Shown here piece by piece: positions 29,440 to 39,587 of a stretch of 64,000 bases of DNA; the stretch's first letter is position 1; the number at the start of each line of letters is the position of its first letter. Under the pieces are notes generated by a model. That model was not told the origin of the DNA, made no database searches, and worked only from the letters and a program-made list of their open reading frames with translations. A program made the translations under genes and the position numbers. The stretch lies in NCBI GenBank assembly GCA_963677655.1, contig OY782089.1; one strand, given 5' to 3'. Source of the stretch: Saccharicrinis sp963677655 (GTDB lineage: Bacteria; Bacteroidota; Bacteroidia; Bacteroidales; Marinilabiliaceae).

Positions 29440-32118
29440 TTATTCTACATTCAATATGCCTCTTAATTTAATATCCTTTGAAGAAGCTCCAATCATAATT
29501 CTGAATTCACCTGGTTCTACTACTCTTTCCATTTCTTTATTAAGCATTGAAAGATCTTCTGGAGTTAAAGTAAATGTCAGCTGTTTTTGCTCTCCTGCAT
29601 TTAAAAAAATTCGTTTAAATCCTTTTAACTCTTTTATTGGACGTGATACTGATGCCAGCTCATCTCTTATATAAAGCTGAACCACTTCTTCTCCACTTGC
29701 ATCACCCATATTTTTCACATTACAAGTAATAGTAACAGATTCATTAATTCCTATAATATTTTTACTAAATCTAATATCTGAATATTCAAATGTTGTATAG
29801 CTTAAACCAAAACCAAATGGAAATAATGGCTGTCCAGTTAAATTATGATAGTTATCACCACGACCTGTTGGTTTGTTATTGTAATATAGCGGACATTGAG
29901 CCTCATCAACAGGAAAAGTTATTGGTAAACGCCCCCCTGGATTCTCTTTACCGAATAATACATCTGCAAAACCGTTACCTCCGTTTTCACCAGCATACCA
30001 AGTCATTAAAATTCCATCTACCTCATTCATCCAGTCCATCATTGTTATTGCACTTCCGCCCACAAGAGCAACTACGGTCGGTTTTCCGGTAGCAGCCACT
30101 GCTTTAATCATTTCAATTTGGTGCCCGGGTAATGCTAACAGTGCGCGATCCTGAAATTCACCCTCGTGAATACCTGCAACAACAACAGCCACATCGCTTT
30201 TTTCTGCAGCAGTAACAGCTTCGGCAATTTGTTGCTCCCAAACATTTTCAACAGTAGCATCCCAAACAAGTTTTAGCTTAGCATTCCCGGCTGATTCAAA
30301 ATATTCAAGTTTAATATCATATTCATTACCTTCCTTAAAAGTAAAATCCTTAAGAATGGATTGATAGGATTGCTTTTTCCAATTATCGATAAATAATTTA
30401 CCATCTATATACAAGCGATATCCATCATTACCTTCAACACCTAGCTTAAACGTTCCGGTTTTAGGTGCTTTAATTTTTCCTGTCCAGCGTGCAGAATACC
30501 AATCGTAAGCCAAATCTTTATGAGGTGAAAAGAGGGTCCATCCAAATTGAATTTGCTTATCAAGTCGTGTAACAGTTGGCTCACCTTCTAACTTAATATT
30601 ATTAAAATACTCACCTAGAACACCAGATACTGCTTTTCCTTCTTTTATAGTAGATAAAAACTCGTTTTTAACAACTGTATGAGTTCTGCTATTTATTGGT
30701 ACTCCTGCTGCATAGACAATATTTTCTTCGCCAATAGCATTTTTAACTCCATCGTAAAAACTTACTTTATTATTTCCCGGTCCACTATAACCTCCTAAAC
30801 GAGCAGCTTTAACATCGTAACCAATTAAAGCCACTTTATTTGATTTATTTAAGGGCAATACCTTGTTGTTATTTTGCAACAATACCATTGCTTTAGAAGC
30901 TGCTTTACGAGCTAATTCACGGTGTGAATCATGACCGTTCCAAATTGCTGCTTGCTCCGGATCAACATAAGGATTTTCGAATAAGCCCAATTCAAATTTC
31001 GCTTTTAAAACACGACTAACAGCTTCATCAATAGCCTTTTCGTCAACCATCCCTTTTTCAAAAGCTTCCCAAAATAAAGTATAATGGTTATAATTTGTTT
31101 GAAACATTACATCTAATCCTGCTTCAACAGCATCTTCGGTTGATTCTGCATAATCTTTAGCTGTGAAGTGAAGAACATTAGAACCTCCTGTTGCACCTGC
31201 ATCAGAAATTACAAATCCATCAAACCCCCATTCTCCTTTTAGTTTATCGCGCAATAACCACTCATTAGCAGTACAAGGAGAACCATCTAAAGAGTTATAA
31301 GCAGTCATTACCGATCGAGCTCCTGCCTTTTGAAAAACTGCTTTAAATGCAGGAAAATAGATTTCTTCAAGTATGCGTTTGTTAAAACTAATTGGATAGC
31401 TATCTCTACCTCCGGCACCAATATTTGCTACAAAATGTTTTGGAGTAGTAATCACACCTTCATTCTCAAACTGACTAATAAAAGCTAATCCTATTTGAGT
31501 AGTCAAGTAAGGATCTTCGCCATATGTTTCCTCAACACGTCCCCAACGAACATCGCGCGCAATATTTAAAACCGGAGATAAAATTTGACGAATACCACGA
31601 GTTTTGGTTTCTTTGGTAATAGCCCTGGCAACATCTCCTACTAAGGTTGTATCCCAGGTCGCAGCTAATGCAATAGCTTGAGGAAAGGCCGTTGCCCCAT
31701 CACGCGTTAAACCGTGTAAAGCTTCATTAAAAGGAATAAGAGGGATACCTAAACGAGTTTCTTCAACAAAATAACGCTGAATCTTATTCAGTTTATCTGT
31801 CATTTCGTAAGCTGTACCTGATGATCCGTAATCCATCAATTGCTCTGCAGCATTGGCCTGTTTACCCTTACTTGCCACCTGAAAACCAAAGCAACCATTT
31901 TTGTATTTGCTCATATCATCGCTTAGATCACCAGGTATCATAAACATTTGCCAGAATTTTTCTTCCAGAGTCATTCTGCTTAATAAGTCTTGTACGCGTT
32001 CCTCTATTGGTAATTTAGGATTTTGATAAGGAAGTTTTTTCTTTGCTGATAAGGTAAATGAACCTAAAATAAATCCACAAATCAGCAATCCCTTTATTGT
32101 TCTTTTAAGAATATTCAT
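29440..32118 (-). CDS. GH3 beta-glycosidase with PA14 insert
   Basis: Secreted GH3 enzyme. The start at 32118 (MNILKRTIKG) gives a normal signal peptide ending TLSAK; the frame extends 7 codons to 32139. The N-terminal barrel has EERVQDLLSRMTLEEK, PKHFVAN and GFVISDAGA (nucleophile Asp about 313 of the longer frame). The alpha/beta sandwich is interrupted by a PA14 domain (about 505-630; GVLGEYFNN, GNDGYRLYIDGKLFIDNW). A GEFQDRALLALPGHQ block carries the likely acid/base Glu, and a fibronectin-III-like tail follows (GEEVVQLYI). The PA14 insertion is typical of beta-glucosidase-like GH3 proteins. It is the last gene of the right block, ending at the bidirectional terminator. Confidence 0.92.
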   Translation of the reverse strand: MNILKRTIKGLLICGFILGSFTLSAKKKLPYQNPKLPIEERVQDLLSRMTLEEKFWQMFMIPGDLSDDMSKYKNGCFGFQVASKGKQANAAEQLMDYGSSGTAYEMTDKLNKIQRYFVEETRLGIPLIPFNEALHGLTRDGATAFPQAIALAATWDTTLVGDVARAITKETKTRGIRQILSPVLNIARDVRWGRVEETYGEDPYLTTQIGLAFISQFENEGVITTPKHFVANIGAGGRDSYPISFNKRILEEIYFPAFKAVFQKAGARSVMTAYNSLDGSPCTANEWLLRDKLKGEWGFDGFVISDAGATGGSNVLHFTAKDYAESTEDAVEAGLDVMFQTNYNHYTLFWEAFEKGMVDEKAIDEAVSRVLKAKFELGLFENPYVDPEQAAIWNGHDSHRELARKAASKAMVLLQNNNKVLPLNKSNKVALIGYDVKAARLGGYSGPGNNKVSFYDGVKNAIGEENIVYAAGVPINSRTHTVVKNEFLSTIKEGKAVSGVLGEYFNNIKLEGEPTVTRLDKQIQFGWTLFSPHKDLAYDWYSARWTGKIKAPKTGTFKLGVEGNDGYRLYIDGKLFIDNWKKQSYQSILKDFTFKEGNEYDIKLEYFESAGNAKLKLVWDATVENVWEQQIAEAVTAAEKSDVAVVVAGIHEGEFQDRALLALPGHQIEMIKAVAATGKPTVVALVGGSAITMMDWMNEVDGILMTWYAGENGGNGFADVLFGKENPGGRLPITFPVDEAQCPLYYNNKPTGRGDNYHNLTGQPLFPFGFGLSYTTFEYSDIRFSKNIIGINESVTITCNVKNMGDASGEEVVQLYIRDELASVSRPIKELKGFKRIFLNAGEQKQLTFTLTPEDLSMLNKEMERVVEPGEFRIMIGASSKDIKLRGILNVE

Positions 32119-32316
32119 ATTTCTGTTTTTTTCATTCATATCTCAACACTCCATCAACCATAATCTATTAACCCTCTATGTTGTAATCCAAAATTGTATG
32201 TCGAGCTCAGGTTATTATATATTTTCCACCAAGGCTCAAAAAGTCTATGAAACAACAACTTTTTACTTCTTGTTTCCCAAAGTATTTTTTACGTAAATAA
32301 TTGTATTCCATCATCC

Positions 32317-33867
32317 TTATTTGGCATTAATATGCTCCAATTGAATCCATTTATCCACCTTATCATTACTTAGCTTGTTCCCTTTTGTACTTCTTCCATT
32401 ATTTATGATATCAAGTAATTCACTACGATATTGATTAACCATTTCAGGAAACTGAGATTCAAGATTATTCTTTTCTGCTACATCATCTTTCAAATTATAA
32501 AGCTGAACTTTAGGCAAGCTATCGATTACTCCTTTATTTCTTTTTGCATGTGGATAACTCCAGCCCCCCGATCCCGGACAAAATATTGCTTTCCAATCGC
32601 CTTTGCGATAAGCAAATTCACCCTCTACTGAATGATGAACAACACTTTGACGTATAGGCATATCTGATTTTATATTTGTTACTCCTAGATGACTATAACT
32701 ATCTTCGGCAATATCATCTGTATATTTAACTCCTATCAAATCTGCTACGGTAGCAAAAAAGTCAGTAGTACAAACCAGTTGATCTGATTTCCCGGACTGA
32801 ATATTTCCTTTCCAACTCATAATATAAGGTACACGATGACCTCCATCAAAAATATCAGATTTAGTTCCCCTGTAAATATAATTCGGACTATGACCTTTTG
32901 AAGCTAATTGCCTAATATTTGCGGTTGGAGAACATCCATTATCACTGGTAAATACAATAAAAGTATTTTCTGTAACACCATTTTTTTCTAACGCTTTAGT
33001 TACCTCACCAACTACCCAATCCACCATTAATACAAAATCGCCATAAGGATTTTCCAATCCACTTTTACCTTGAAATTCTTTGGTAGGTAATATTGGTGTA
33101 TGCGGTGCTGGAAGTGGCATGTATACAAAGAATGGTTTATCCTGATTTGCATTTTCATCAATATAATTAACTGTTCTTTTAGTTATTTCAGGAAGTGCCT
33201 GTTCATGTCTAAAATCATCTGAAGTTGGGCCCTTACGCCAGGTAGCCTGCCCCCTTTTACCCTGAGTTATTTTTGATGGCACCATAGTGGGTATATCATT
33301 TTCAATCCACACATAAGGAGGCATATCCAATGAACCACAAAAACCATAACTATAATCAAAGCCATGAGAGTTTGGTCCGTTTTTTACAGGTTGCGTAAAA
33401 TCTACTTCCGGAATTGACTTTAGTTTATCAATATCAATAGAATCAGGATTGTTTAAAGTCCAATCCCACCCTAAATGCCATTTTCCGATATAGGCAGTAT
33501 TATAACCATTATCTTTTAATAATTCTGCTACTGTTATGCGTTCTTGTTTTATAAGAGATTTAGAATATCCGCTTAAAACACCTTGCTTTAAATTCGTTCT
33601 CCAGTTATAACGGCCTGTTAAAATTCCATAGCGAGTTGGTGTACAAACGGATGAACTGGTATGTGCGTCCATAAACACAACTCCATCTCTGCCTAATTGA
33701 TCAATATTTGGTGTATGTATTTTTGATTCATTATTATACGATGAAACATCACCATAACCTAAATCATCAGCCAATATGTAAATTATATTTGGATTATCTT
33801 TTTTTTCTGAACAACCTGTTAGAAACACAACAACTAACATGGTAATTATATATATCTTACGCATCAT
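32317..33867 (-). CDS. S1 family sulfatase, lipoprotein (FGly motif CTPTR)
   Basis: Lipoprotein (FLTGC, Cys19), 516 aa. LADDLGYGD has the metal Asp pair, SSVCTPTRYG the formylglycine Cys75, then GKWHLGWD, APHTPILP and FTSDNGCS. The CPGSGGWSYPH block in the C-terminal domain is shared with the sulfatase at 21792, its nearest paralogue in the window. An initial Met-Met leaves the exact start uncertain by one codon. A 9-bp inverted repeat lies just upstream (33923-33969). Substrate not assigned. Confidence 0.92.
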   Translation of the reverse strand: MMRKIYIITMLVVVFLTGCSEKKDNPNIIYILADDLGYGDVSSYNNESKIHTPNIDQLGRDGVVFMDAHTSSSVCTPTRYGILTGRYNWRTNLKQGVLSGYSKSLIKQERITVAELLKDNGYNTAYIGKWHLGWDWTLNNPDSIDIDKLKSIPEVDFTQPVKNGPNSHGFDYSYGFCGSLDMPPYVWIENDIPTMVPSKITQGKRGQATWRKGPTSDDFRHEQALPEITKRTVNYIDENANQDKPFFVYMPLPAPHTPILPTKEFQGKSGLENPYGDFVLMVDWVVGEVTKALEKNGVTENTFIVFTSDNGCSPTANIRQLASKGHSPNYIYRGTKSDIFDGGHRVPYIMSWKGNIQSGKSDQLVCTTDFFATVADLIGVKYTDDIAEDSYSHLGVTNIKSDMPIRQSVVHHSVEGEFAYRKGDWKAIFCPGSGGWSYPHAKRNKGVIDSLPKVQLYNLKDDVAEKNNLESQFPEMVNQYRSELLDIINNGRSTKGNKLSNDKVDKWIQLEHINAK

Positions 33868-33922
33868 TTTATCCTCTTAAATAGTTCAATTCTCAAATTG
33901 ATTTTAAAACGTATATTTTTTA

Positions 33923-33969
33923 TATGGAACGATTCCATGAAAAACCCCTACACACAGAACCGTTCCATA
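33923..33969. other. Spaced 9-bp perfect inverted repeat
   Basis: TATGGAACG (33923-33931) and CGTTCCATA (33961-33969) are exact reverse complements separated by 29 bp, between two sulfatase genes. There is no T-tract after the stem on the minus strand. It could be an operator-like site or a long-loop hairpin. Confidence 0.45.
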
Positions 33970-33993
33970 AGGATATGTAATCACACCCTATTT

Positions 33994-35364
33994 TTAATGC
34001 AAATTATTTTTTAAATCATTGTCGTAACCATCCATCATCTTCTTCATTCTTTTAACGATCTTAGGATATTTCAACGCCACGTTATCTTTTTCTGAGATAT
34101 CACTTTTCAAATTAAAAAGCTCCACGTTTTCGTCAACAATTCTCAATTTCCAATCTTTACAACGCACAGCCTCAAGAATCGTATCTTTATAATAATAAAA
34201 AGCATCATGTGGAGATTTAACCTCCCCTTGTCCAGTTAAGAGAGGCCAAATATCTTCTCCATCAATGACTTTTTCCGGTAATGTAGCACCAGTAAGCTTC
34301 GCTATAGTAGGCAATAGATCAATTGTTGAAGCTACTTCAGAACATACCGTTCCCGCAGGAATTTTTCCTTTCCATTGTGCGATCATTGGCTCACGCATCC
34401 CTCCTTCATAGGTTTGAAATTTATGACCACGTAAGGGTAATGCACTTCCTCCATGTCCATTATCAAGTTTCCAGGGACCATTATCTGATGTAAATACTAC
34501 TAAAGTATTATCATCTAAACCTAAATTTTCAAGAGTTTTTAACACCTGTCCCATACTCCAATCCAACTCTTCTATCACATCACCATATAATCCTCTTGCA
34601 CTTTTTCCTTTAAAATCAGCAGAAGGATATAACGGAACGTGTGGCATAGTTTGAGCAATATATAAAAAGAAAGAACTATCTTTTTTATCTTTAATAAATT
34701 TAATGGCCTCTTCGGTATATCTTTTTGTTAACAGACTTTGATCAACGGGATATTCTACTACCTCGTCCTGAATCATCAAAGGAACTCTTCTTCCTCTCCA
34801 TTTTTTCTCACGAAGGCTGTCTATGGTCATTCCTTCGTTAAATACAATATTCTTTGAAACTTTAGAATTTGGATTCACAGACATATCATTACTAAATGGG
34901 ATTCCGAAATAATAATCAAATCCCTGCGATGTCGGTAAATACTCAGGCATATCACCTAAATGCCATTTCCCAATGCATGCGGTTGCATAACCTTTTTGCT
35001 TAAGCATATCAGCAATAGTTATCTCTTCCTGCTTCATACCTTCAGGGATATTAGGCCAAAGAACCCTAGGAACTCCAACACGTGGAGGATAGCAACCTGT
35101 TAGCAAAGCTGCTCTTGAAGGAGAACAAACCGACGATGCAGAGTAAAAATCAGTAAAACGCATTCCATTCAATGCCATTTTATCGAAATTAGGTGTCTTA
35201 ATAAGAGGTGAGCCAAAACAACCTACATCCTGATAACCCTGATCGTCGGTAAAGAATATAATTACATTGGGCGTTTTTTGGGTCTTTGTACAACCCAACA
35301 TAACTATACCTATAAAAATTACACTAGCCTTTATTATTATATTAAATCTTGATAACCTATTCAT
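33994..35364 (-). CDS. S1 family sulfatase, lipoprotein (FGly motif CSPSR)
   Basis: Lipoprotein (MLGC, Cys25), 456 aa, compact. FTDDQGYQD carries the metal Asp pair, SSVCSPSRAALLTG the formylglycine Cys80, GKWHLGD the Lys-His landmark and FTSDNGPW the second metal pair. GHGGSALPLRGHKFQTYEGG is the usual region before the Arg-rich C-terminal domain. The layout matches arylsulfatase A-like S1 members. It lies 59 bp after GH95, suggesting that sulfate and fucose removal are coupled (for example on sulfated fucose), but this is inference. Confidence 0.92.
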   Translation of the reverse strand: MNRLSRFNIIIKASVIFIGIVMLGCTKTQKTPNVIIFFTDDQGYQDVGCFGSPLIKTPNFDKMALNGMRFTDFYSASSVCSPSRAALLTGCYPPRVGVPRVLWPNIPEGMKQEEITIADMLKQKGYATACIGKWHLGDMPEYLPTSQGFDYYFGIPFSNDMSVNPNSKVSKNIVFNEGMTIDSLREKKWRGRRVPLMIQDEVVEYPVDQSLLTKRYTEEAIKFIKDKKDSSFFLYIAQTMPHVPLYPSADFKGKSARGLYGDVIEELDWSMGQVLKTLENLGLDDNTLVVFTSDNGPWKLDNGHGGSALPLRGHKFQTYEGGMREPMIAQWKGKIPAGTVCSEVASTIDLLPTIAKLTGATLPEKVIDGEDIWPLLTGQGEVKSPHDAFYYYKDTILEAVRCKDWKLRIVDENVELFNLKSDISEKDNVALKYPKIVKRMKKMMDGYDNDLKNNLH

Positions 35365-35423
35365 ATTAACTATTTTTTGTGCTTTCCACTAATGAGTATA
35401 ACTCTCTGTGATTCTAAGAAAAC

Positions 35424-37757
35424 TTACAAAGTCTCCAGTCTATCATTAAAGACATACTTGCCCCCTTTTACTGTGTTAAACTCTATTTGCTTGTTGTTGT
35501 AATTCAATTTACAGTTCTTTCCTGATTTTGAAAGTACTTCCAACTTCACAAGTTTACCTTCTTTCCAGCTAAAGGTTAATTCAAATCCTCCTCTTACGCA
35601 TACACCTGAAATTTCACCCTGAGGTAGAGAATCCGGTAATGCAGGGAGTAAATCAATACTATTTAAATGACTTTGAACTAATAACTCTATGATTCCTGAT
35701 GTTCCTCCAAAGTTCCCATCAATTTGAAAGGGTGGATGCGCATCAAAAAGATTTTTATATGATCCTCCTCCAACTTTTCCGTCAGGTTTTTCAGCAGGAC
35801 TTAATAATTTATGAATCATCTTATAGGCTCTGTTTCCATCTAAAAACCTTGCCCAATAGTTAATTTTCCATGCTAAACTCCAACCTGTACCACCATCACC
35901 TCTGAACTCCAGCGACTGTTTAGCAGCCTTCATCAAGTCTGGTGTTTCGACCGGATTGATTTCATTACCCGGATATACAGCCCATAAATGAGAAACATGG
36001 CGATGCTTAATTTTTGGATCGTCTTTATCTTCTAGCCATTCTTGTAACTGACCATATTGTCCCACTTGATTAGGGGCAATTTTAGGAATCAACGCTTGTA
36101 ATTTTTCAGAAAACTCTCTGTCTACTTCTAAAATTTTAGAAGCATTAATACAAATTCTGAATAAAGAACGTATAATCTGATGATCCATTGTTGGTCCTGC
36201 CACCAAACCTCCAATTTCAGGTGAGTTAGATGGAGAACTAATTAAATAACCAGTATTCGGATCTTCGTATAGAAACTGGCTAAAAAATAATGATGCTTCT
36301 TTTATCAGATGATACTTTTCTTTTAAAAAGTCTTTATCCTGGGTAAACAGGTAATGTTCCCAAATATGTGTACTCAGCCAGGCTCCTCCAGTAACCCAAA
36401 TTCCATGGTTTGAAGCATTAATAGGTGCCGCACCTCTCCAGATATCAGTATTATGATGTAGTACCCAACCATCGCAATTATAATGTTCTTTAGCTACATT
36501 TTTTCCTGTCTGGGCCACTTCTTCAAGCATAGTAAACAAAGGCTCATGACACTCTGAAAGATTGGTCAGTTCAACAGGCCAATAGTTCATTTCGGTATTG
36601 ATATTTACCGTGTATTTACTTTCCCATGGTGGTCGTATCTTATCATTCCAGATCCCTTGAAGTGTTCCCGGACGCGTACCCTCTCTACTGCTTGCAAGCA
36701 TTAAATAACGACCATACTGCACATATAAAGCAAGTAACTGAGGATCTTCAGGATTTTCTTTAAAGGCAGCAATTCTTTCATCTGTGACTAATTCTGATCG
36801 TCCATTATCACCAAAGTCAATAGTAAAACGATTATAAAACTCCTGGTAGTCGTTAATATGTTCTTCCTTTACTTTATTAAACTTTTTATTTTCAACTTTT
36901 GCTATTCTATTTTGTGCTAAGTCGCGGGCATTCCCACTTACATCCTTATAATTAATATAATTAGTTGCTGCTGATATATATATAGTTGCTTCATTTGCTT
37001 TGTCTATTTTTAACTTTTCATTATCAGTAGAAATCTTTCCATTAGTATTCACTTTTAGTATCGCCACTCCGTTTAAAGCCCCATCTTTTACCTTAACTTC
37101 CAATGTCATGGCATTATCAGTTGCACTAACTGATTTTTCTTCATGAAGTGCATCAAATATTAAAGAAAAGTTCAATGCTTTTTTCTTGTCGGCTGATAAA
37201 TGAATGGCAAGAACCTGATCAGGAAAACTCGCCAACACTTCTCTTTTAAAAGTTGTTTTCCCTATCCGATATTTAATAGTCGAAATAGCTTTTTCAATAT
37301 TTAATGTTCTTGAATAATCAGCGAAATTTTCATGACCTTCAAAATCAATATACAAATCGCCAAATGGCTGATATGCCTTTTGATGAAGCGGAACACTCAT
37401 AAACTCGTCGGACGCCAAATAAGTAGCTTCCAATTGCTTACTTTCTGTCAACAATTGCCTGATTTTATCCAAATGCTTATAAGCTCCTTTATGTGCATAA
37501 TCATGAGGTTCTCCAGTCCATAAGGTTTCCTCATTAAACTGAATATGCTCTTGCTGAACACCACCATAAATCATAGCCCCTAAACGACCATTACCAATAG
37601 GTAAAGCATCTGTCCAATTTTCAGCAGCTTTTGTATAAAAAAGCTTTAGCTCCTCTTTTTTATGTGCCTCTTTTTTAGAATTTGCACCCAAGGTAAAGAT
37701 AAATCCTAAAGCTAAGAGTGTTAGCTTCGTTATAACACTAATATTACTTGTTTTCAT
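35424..37757 (-). CDS. GH95 alpha-L-fucosidase family enzyme
   Basis: Inverting enzyme of the (alpha/alpha)6 fold, usually alpha-1,2-L-fucosidase (some members are alpha-galactosidases). The start at 37757 (MKTSNIS) gives a signal peptide ending LGAN; the longer frame adds 4 codons. Family landmarks are ALPIGNGRLGAMIYGG, FNEETLWTGEP, NINTEMNYWPVE (Asn residues of the catalytic machinery), HHNTDIWRGAAP, SPSNSPE (general-acid Glu) and DAHPPFQIDGNFGG. The full family length is kept. It is flanked closely by two sulfatases, 9 bp on one side, consistent with ordered removal of sulfate and fucose. Confidence 0.92.
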   Translation of the reverse strand: MKTSNISVITKLTLLALGFIFTLGANSKKEAHKKEELKLFYTKAAENWTDALPIGNGRLGAMIYGGVQQEHIQFNEETLWTGEPHDYAHKGAYKHLDKIRQLLTESKQLEATYLASDEFMSVPLHQKAYQPFGDLYIDFEGHENFADYSRTLNIEKAISTIKYRIGKTTFKREVLASFPDQVLAIHLSADKKKALNFSLIFDALHEEKSVSATDNAMTLEVKVKDGALNGVAILKVNTNGKISTDNEKLKIDKANEATIYISAATNYINYKDVSGNARDLAQNRIAKVENKKFNKVKEEHINDYQEFYNRFTIDFGDNGRSELVTDERIAAFKENPEDPQLLALYVQYGRYLMLASSREGTRPGTLQGIWNDKIRPPWESKYTVNINTEMNYWPVELTNLSECHEPLFTMLEEVAQTGKNVAKEHYNCDGWVLHHNTDIWRGAAPINASNHGIWVTGGAWLSTHIWEHYLFTQDKDFLKEKYHLIKEASLFFSQFLYEDPNTGYLISSPSNSPEIGGLVAGPTMDHQIIRSLFRICINASKILEVDREFSEKLQALIPKIAPNQVGQYGQLQEWLEDKDDPKIKHRHVSHLWAVYPGNEINPVETPDLMKAAKQSLEFRGDGGTGWSLAWKINYWARFLDGNRAYKMIHKLLSPAEKPDGKVGGGSYKNLFDAHPPFQIDGNFGGTSGIIELLVQSHLNSIDLLPALPDSLPQGEISGVCVRGGFELTFSWKEGKLVKLEVLSKSGKNCKLNYNNKQIEFNTVKGGKYVFNDRLETL

Positions 37758-37778
37758 TGAGTAAGCCATTTAATTTTT

Positions 37779-39545
37779 CTATCCCTTTATTTCAATGTAA
37801 AATGGATAAGCATATTTTAATTCCCCATTTTTCATTAAATATGTTTTAGACATTATAGTTAATGCTCCGTTTTTTAATTCTACATTATTAAAACTAAAAC
37901 TTGTATATCCTTTAGCTTCGATTTTAATCGATTTAATTTGATCTCCTAAATCCAGATCTAATGTGCCGGTAGTGTTTATTGGACTATCGAAATGAACTAT
38001 TAAATCATAAGTTTTAGTTTTATCTATAACAACATCCCAATAAATAAATTCTTTTTTAAAGCCTTCTTTTTTTAAGAAATGTGCATCATTTTGATTTAGC
38101 ATTACAGGATTTTCAAAAACTGTTCCTATAATCGGTCTTGGTGATTCAACAATATGTTCTGAAGTTTCCATAGTATTTAACCACGAATCCATTTCAGATT
38201 TTAATTCTGTAACTAAAGCTTTATTGTTATCTGAAATATCGTTTTGTTCAAAAGGATCTTTCTTTAAATCAAAAAGTTGAAATTTATCGTTATCATTTTC
38301 ATCTTTACCAACTCCAACAAGCTTCATATTTCCTTTTCTGGTTGATACATTTCGGTATTTTACAGGAGCTGTTCTTGCCCAATAGCGATTTATAACGCGC
38401 TGTGGTAAAGCATTTTCTTGTTTTGTTAACAACGGTAGTAAACTTTGCCCTTCGATATTCAAATTATCGGGCATTTTAGCACCTGTAAATTCAACCAAAG
38501 TTGGCAAAATATCGTAGTGTGCGGCTGGTGTTTTAATATCTCTGGCTTCTTTAAATGCTTTCGGGTAATACCAGAAACTAGGTACTCTTACACCACCCTG
38601 AAACACAGATCCTTTTTTACCACGCATTCCCGCAATGTATCTTGGATGCTGCGGACCATTATCTGTCATAAATATGACTAATGTATTATCATCGATACCC
38701 AGATTTTCAAGTTTACTGAAAAGAAGTCTTAAGTTATCATCAATATTCGTTACCATTCCATATACTTTTCTGGAATTTTCTCTACTATGGTCGGTAACAT
38801 TTGGGTATGGTTTGCCTTGATTAATCAGGCCTTCATCGATATCTACATCTTTGTACATATCGTAATATTTTTGTGGTAATTGTAACGGGCCGTGAGGCGC
38901 ATTGTAAGCTAAATACAAGAAGAATGGATTGTTTTTATTTTCTTCCACATAACCCATTGCAGCTTTGGTTAAAACATCAGTACAATAACCTTTAGTTTGT
39001 ACTTGTTTACCATTATTCCAAAGTATTGGGTTGAAATAACTACTGTCTCTTTTTAATGTATTCGGCCAATCGCCATATTGACCGATACCTCCTGATAAGT
39101 GATTTAAAGTATAATCAAAACCTTGATCTTGGGGTCGCATAGGGTAATTATCACCTAAGTGCCATTTACCAATCATTCCTGTTTTATAACCTGCTTCTTT
39201 TAGTATCTCGGCAATAGTAACTTCGGAAGACGCCATCATTGCTCCACCTCTGTAGGTATCATGTACACCTGTACTCATCGAATATTTGCCGGTCATGATT
39301 GCAGATCGGGTTGGTGCACACACGGGACTTACAGAAAAATCATCGAAACGCACACTACGTTCCGCTAAACTATCCAAAACAGGAGTTTTTATGTGCGGAT
39401 TACCGTAATAACCTAAATCACCAAAACCTTGATCGTCGGTAATAATCAAAATAACATTTGGCCTGGTAATTTCTTCAGTTTTTTTACACTGAGAACAACT
39501 ACTAAAAACCAAAAGTAAAACCACTATGTTTATTAAATTATTCAT
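37779..39545 (-). CDS. S1 family sulfatase with C-terminal extension (FGly motif CAPTR)
   Basis: The start at 39545 (MNNLINIV) gives a lipoprotein signal ending FSSC (Cys17), preferred over the longer frame at 39572. ITDDQGFGD holds the metal Asp pair, PVCAPTRSAIMTG the formylglycine Cys76 (an Ala follows it, unlike its neighbours), GKWHLGD and MTDNGPQ the other active-site landmarks. It is the longest sulfatase here: about 100 extra C-terminal residues (from about 485) form a beta-rich segment that I do not recognise, possibly a carbohydrate-binding domain. The stop lies 21 bp before the GH95 start. Confidence 0.92.
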   Translation of the reverse strand: MNNLINIVVLLLVFSSCSQCKKTEEITRPNVILIITDDQGFGDLGYYGNPHIKTPVLDSLAERSVRFDDFSVSPVCAPTRSAIMTGKYSMSTGVHDTYRGGAMMASSEVTIAEILKEAGYKTGMIGKWHLGDNYPMRPQDQGFDYTLNHLSGGIGQYGDWPNTLKRDSSYFNPILWNNGKQVQTKGYCTDVLTKAAMGYVEENKNNPFFLYLAYNAPHGPLQLPQKYYDMYKDVDIDEGLINQGKPYPNVTDHSRENSRKVYGMVTNIDDNLRLLFSKLENLGIDDNTLVIFMTDNGPQHPRYIAGMRGKKGSVFQGGVRVPSFWYYPKAFKEARDIKTPAAHYDILPTLVEFTGAKMPDNLNIEGQSLLPLLTKQENALPQRVINRYWARTAPVKYRNVSTRKGNMKLVGVGKDENDNDKFQLFDLKKDPFEQNDISDNNKALVTELKSEMDSWLNTMETSEHIVESPRPIIGTVFENPVMLNQNDAHFLKKEGFKKEFIYWDVVIDKTKTYDLIVHFDSPINTTGTLDLDLGDQIKSIKIEAKGYTSFSFNNVELKNGALTIMSKTYLMKNGELKYAYPFYIEIKG

Positions 39546-39587
39546 GCGTTTAAATTTTTCTTCCTTTGCCACATGTTTGTTTTATCA

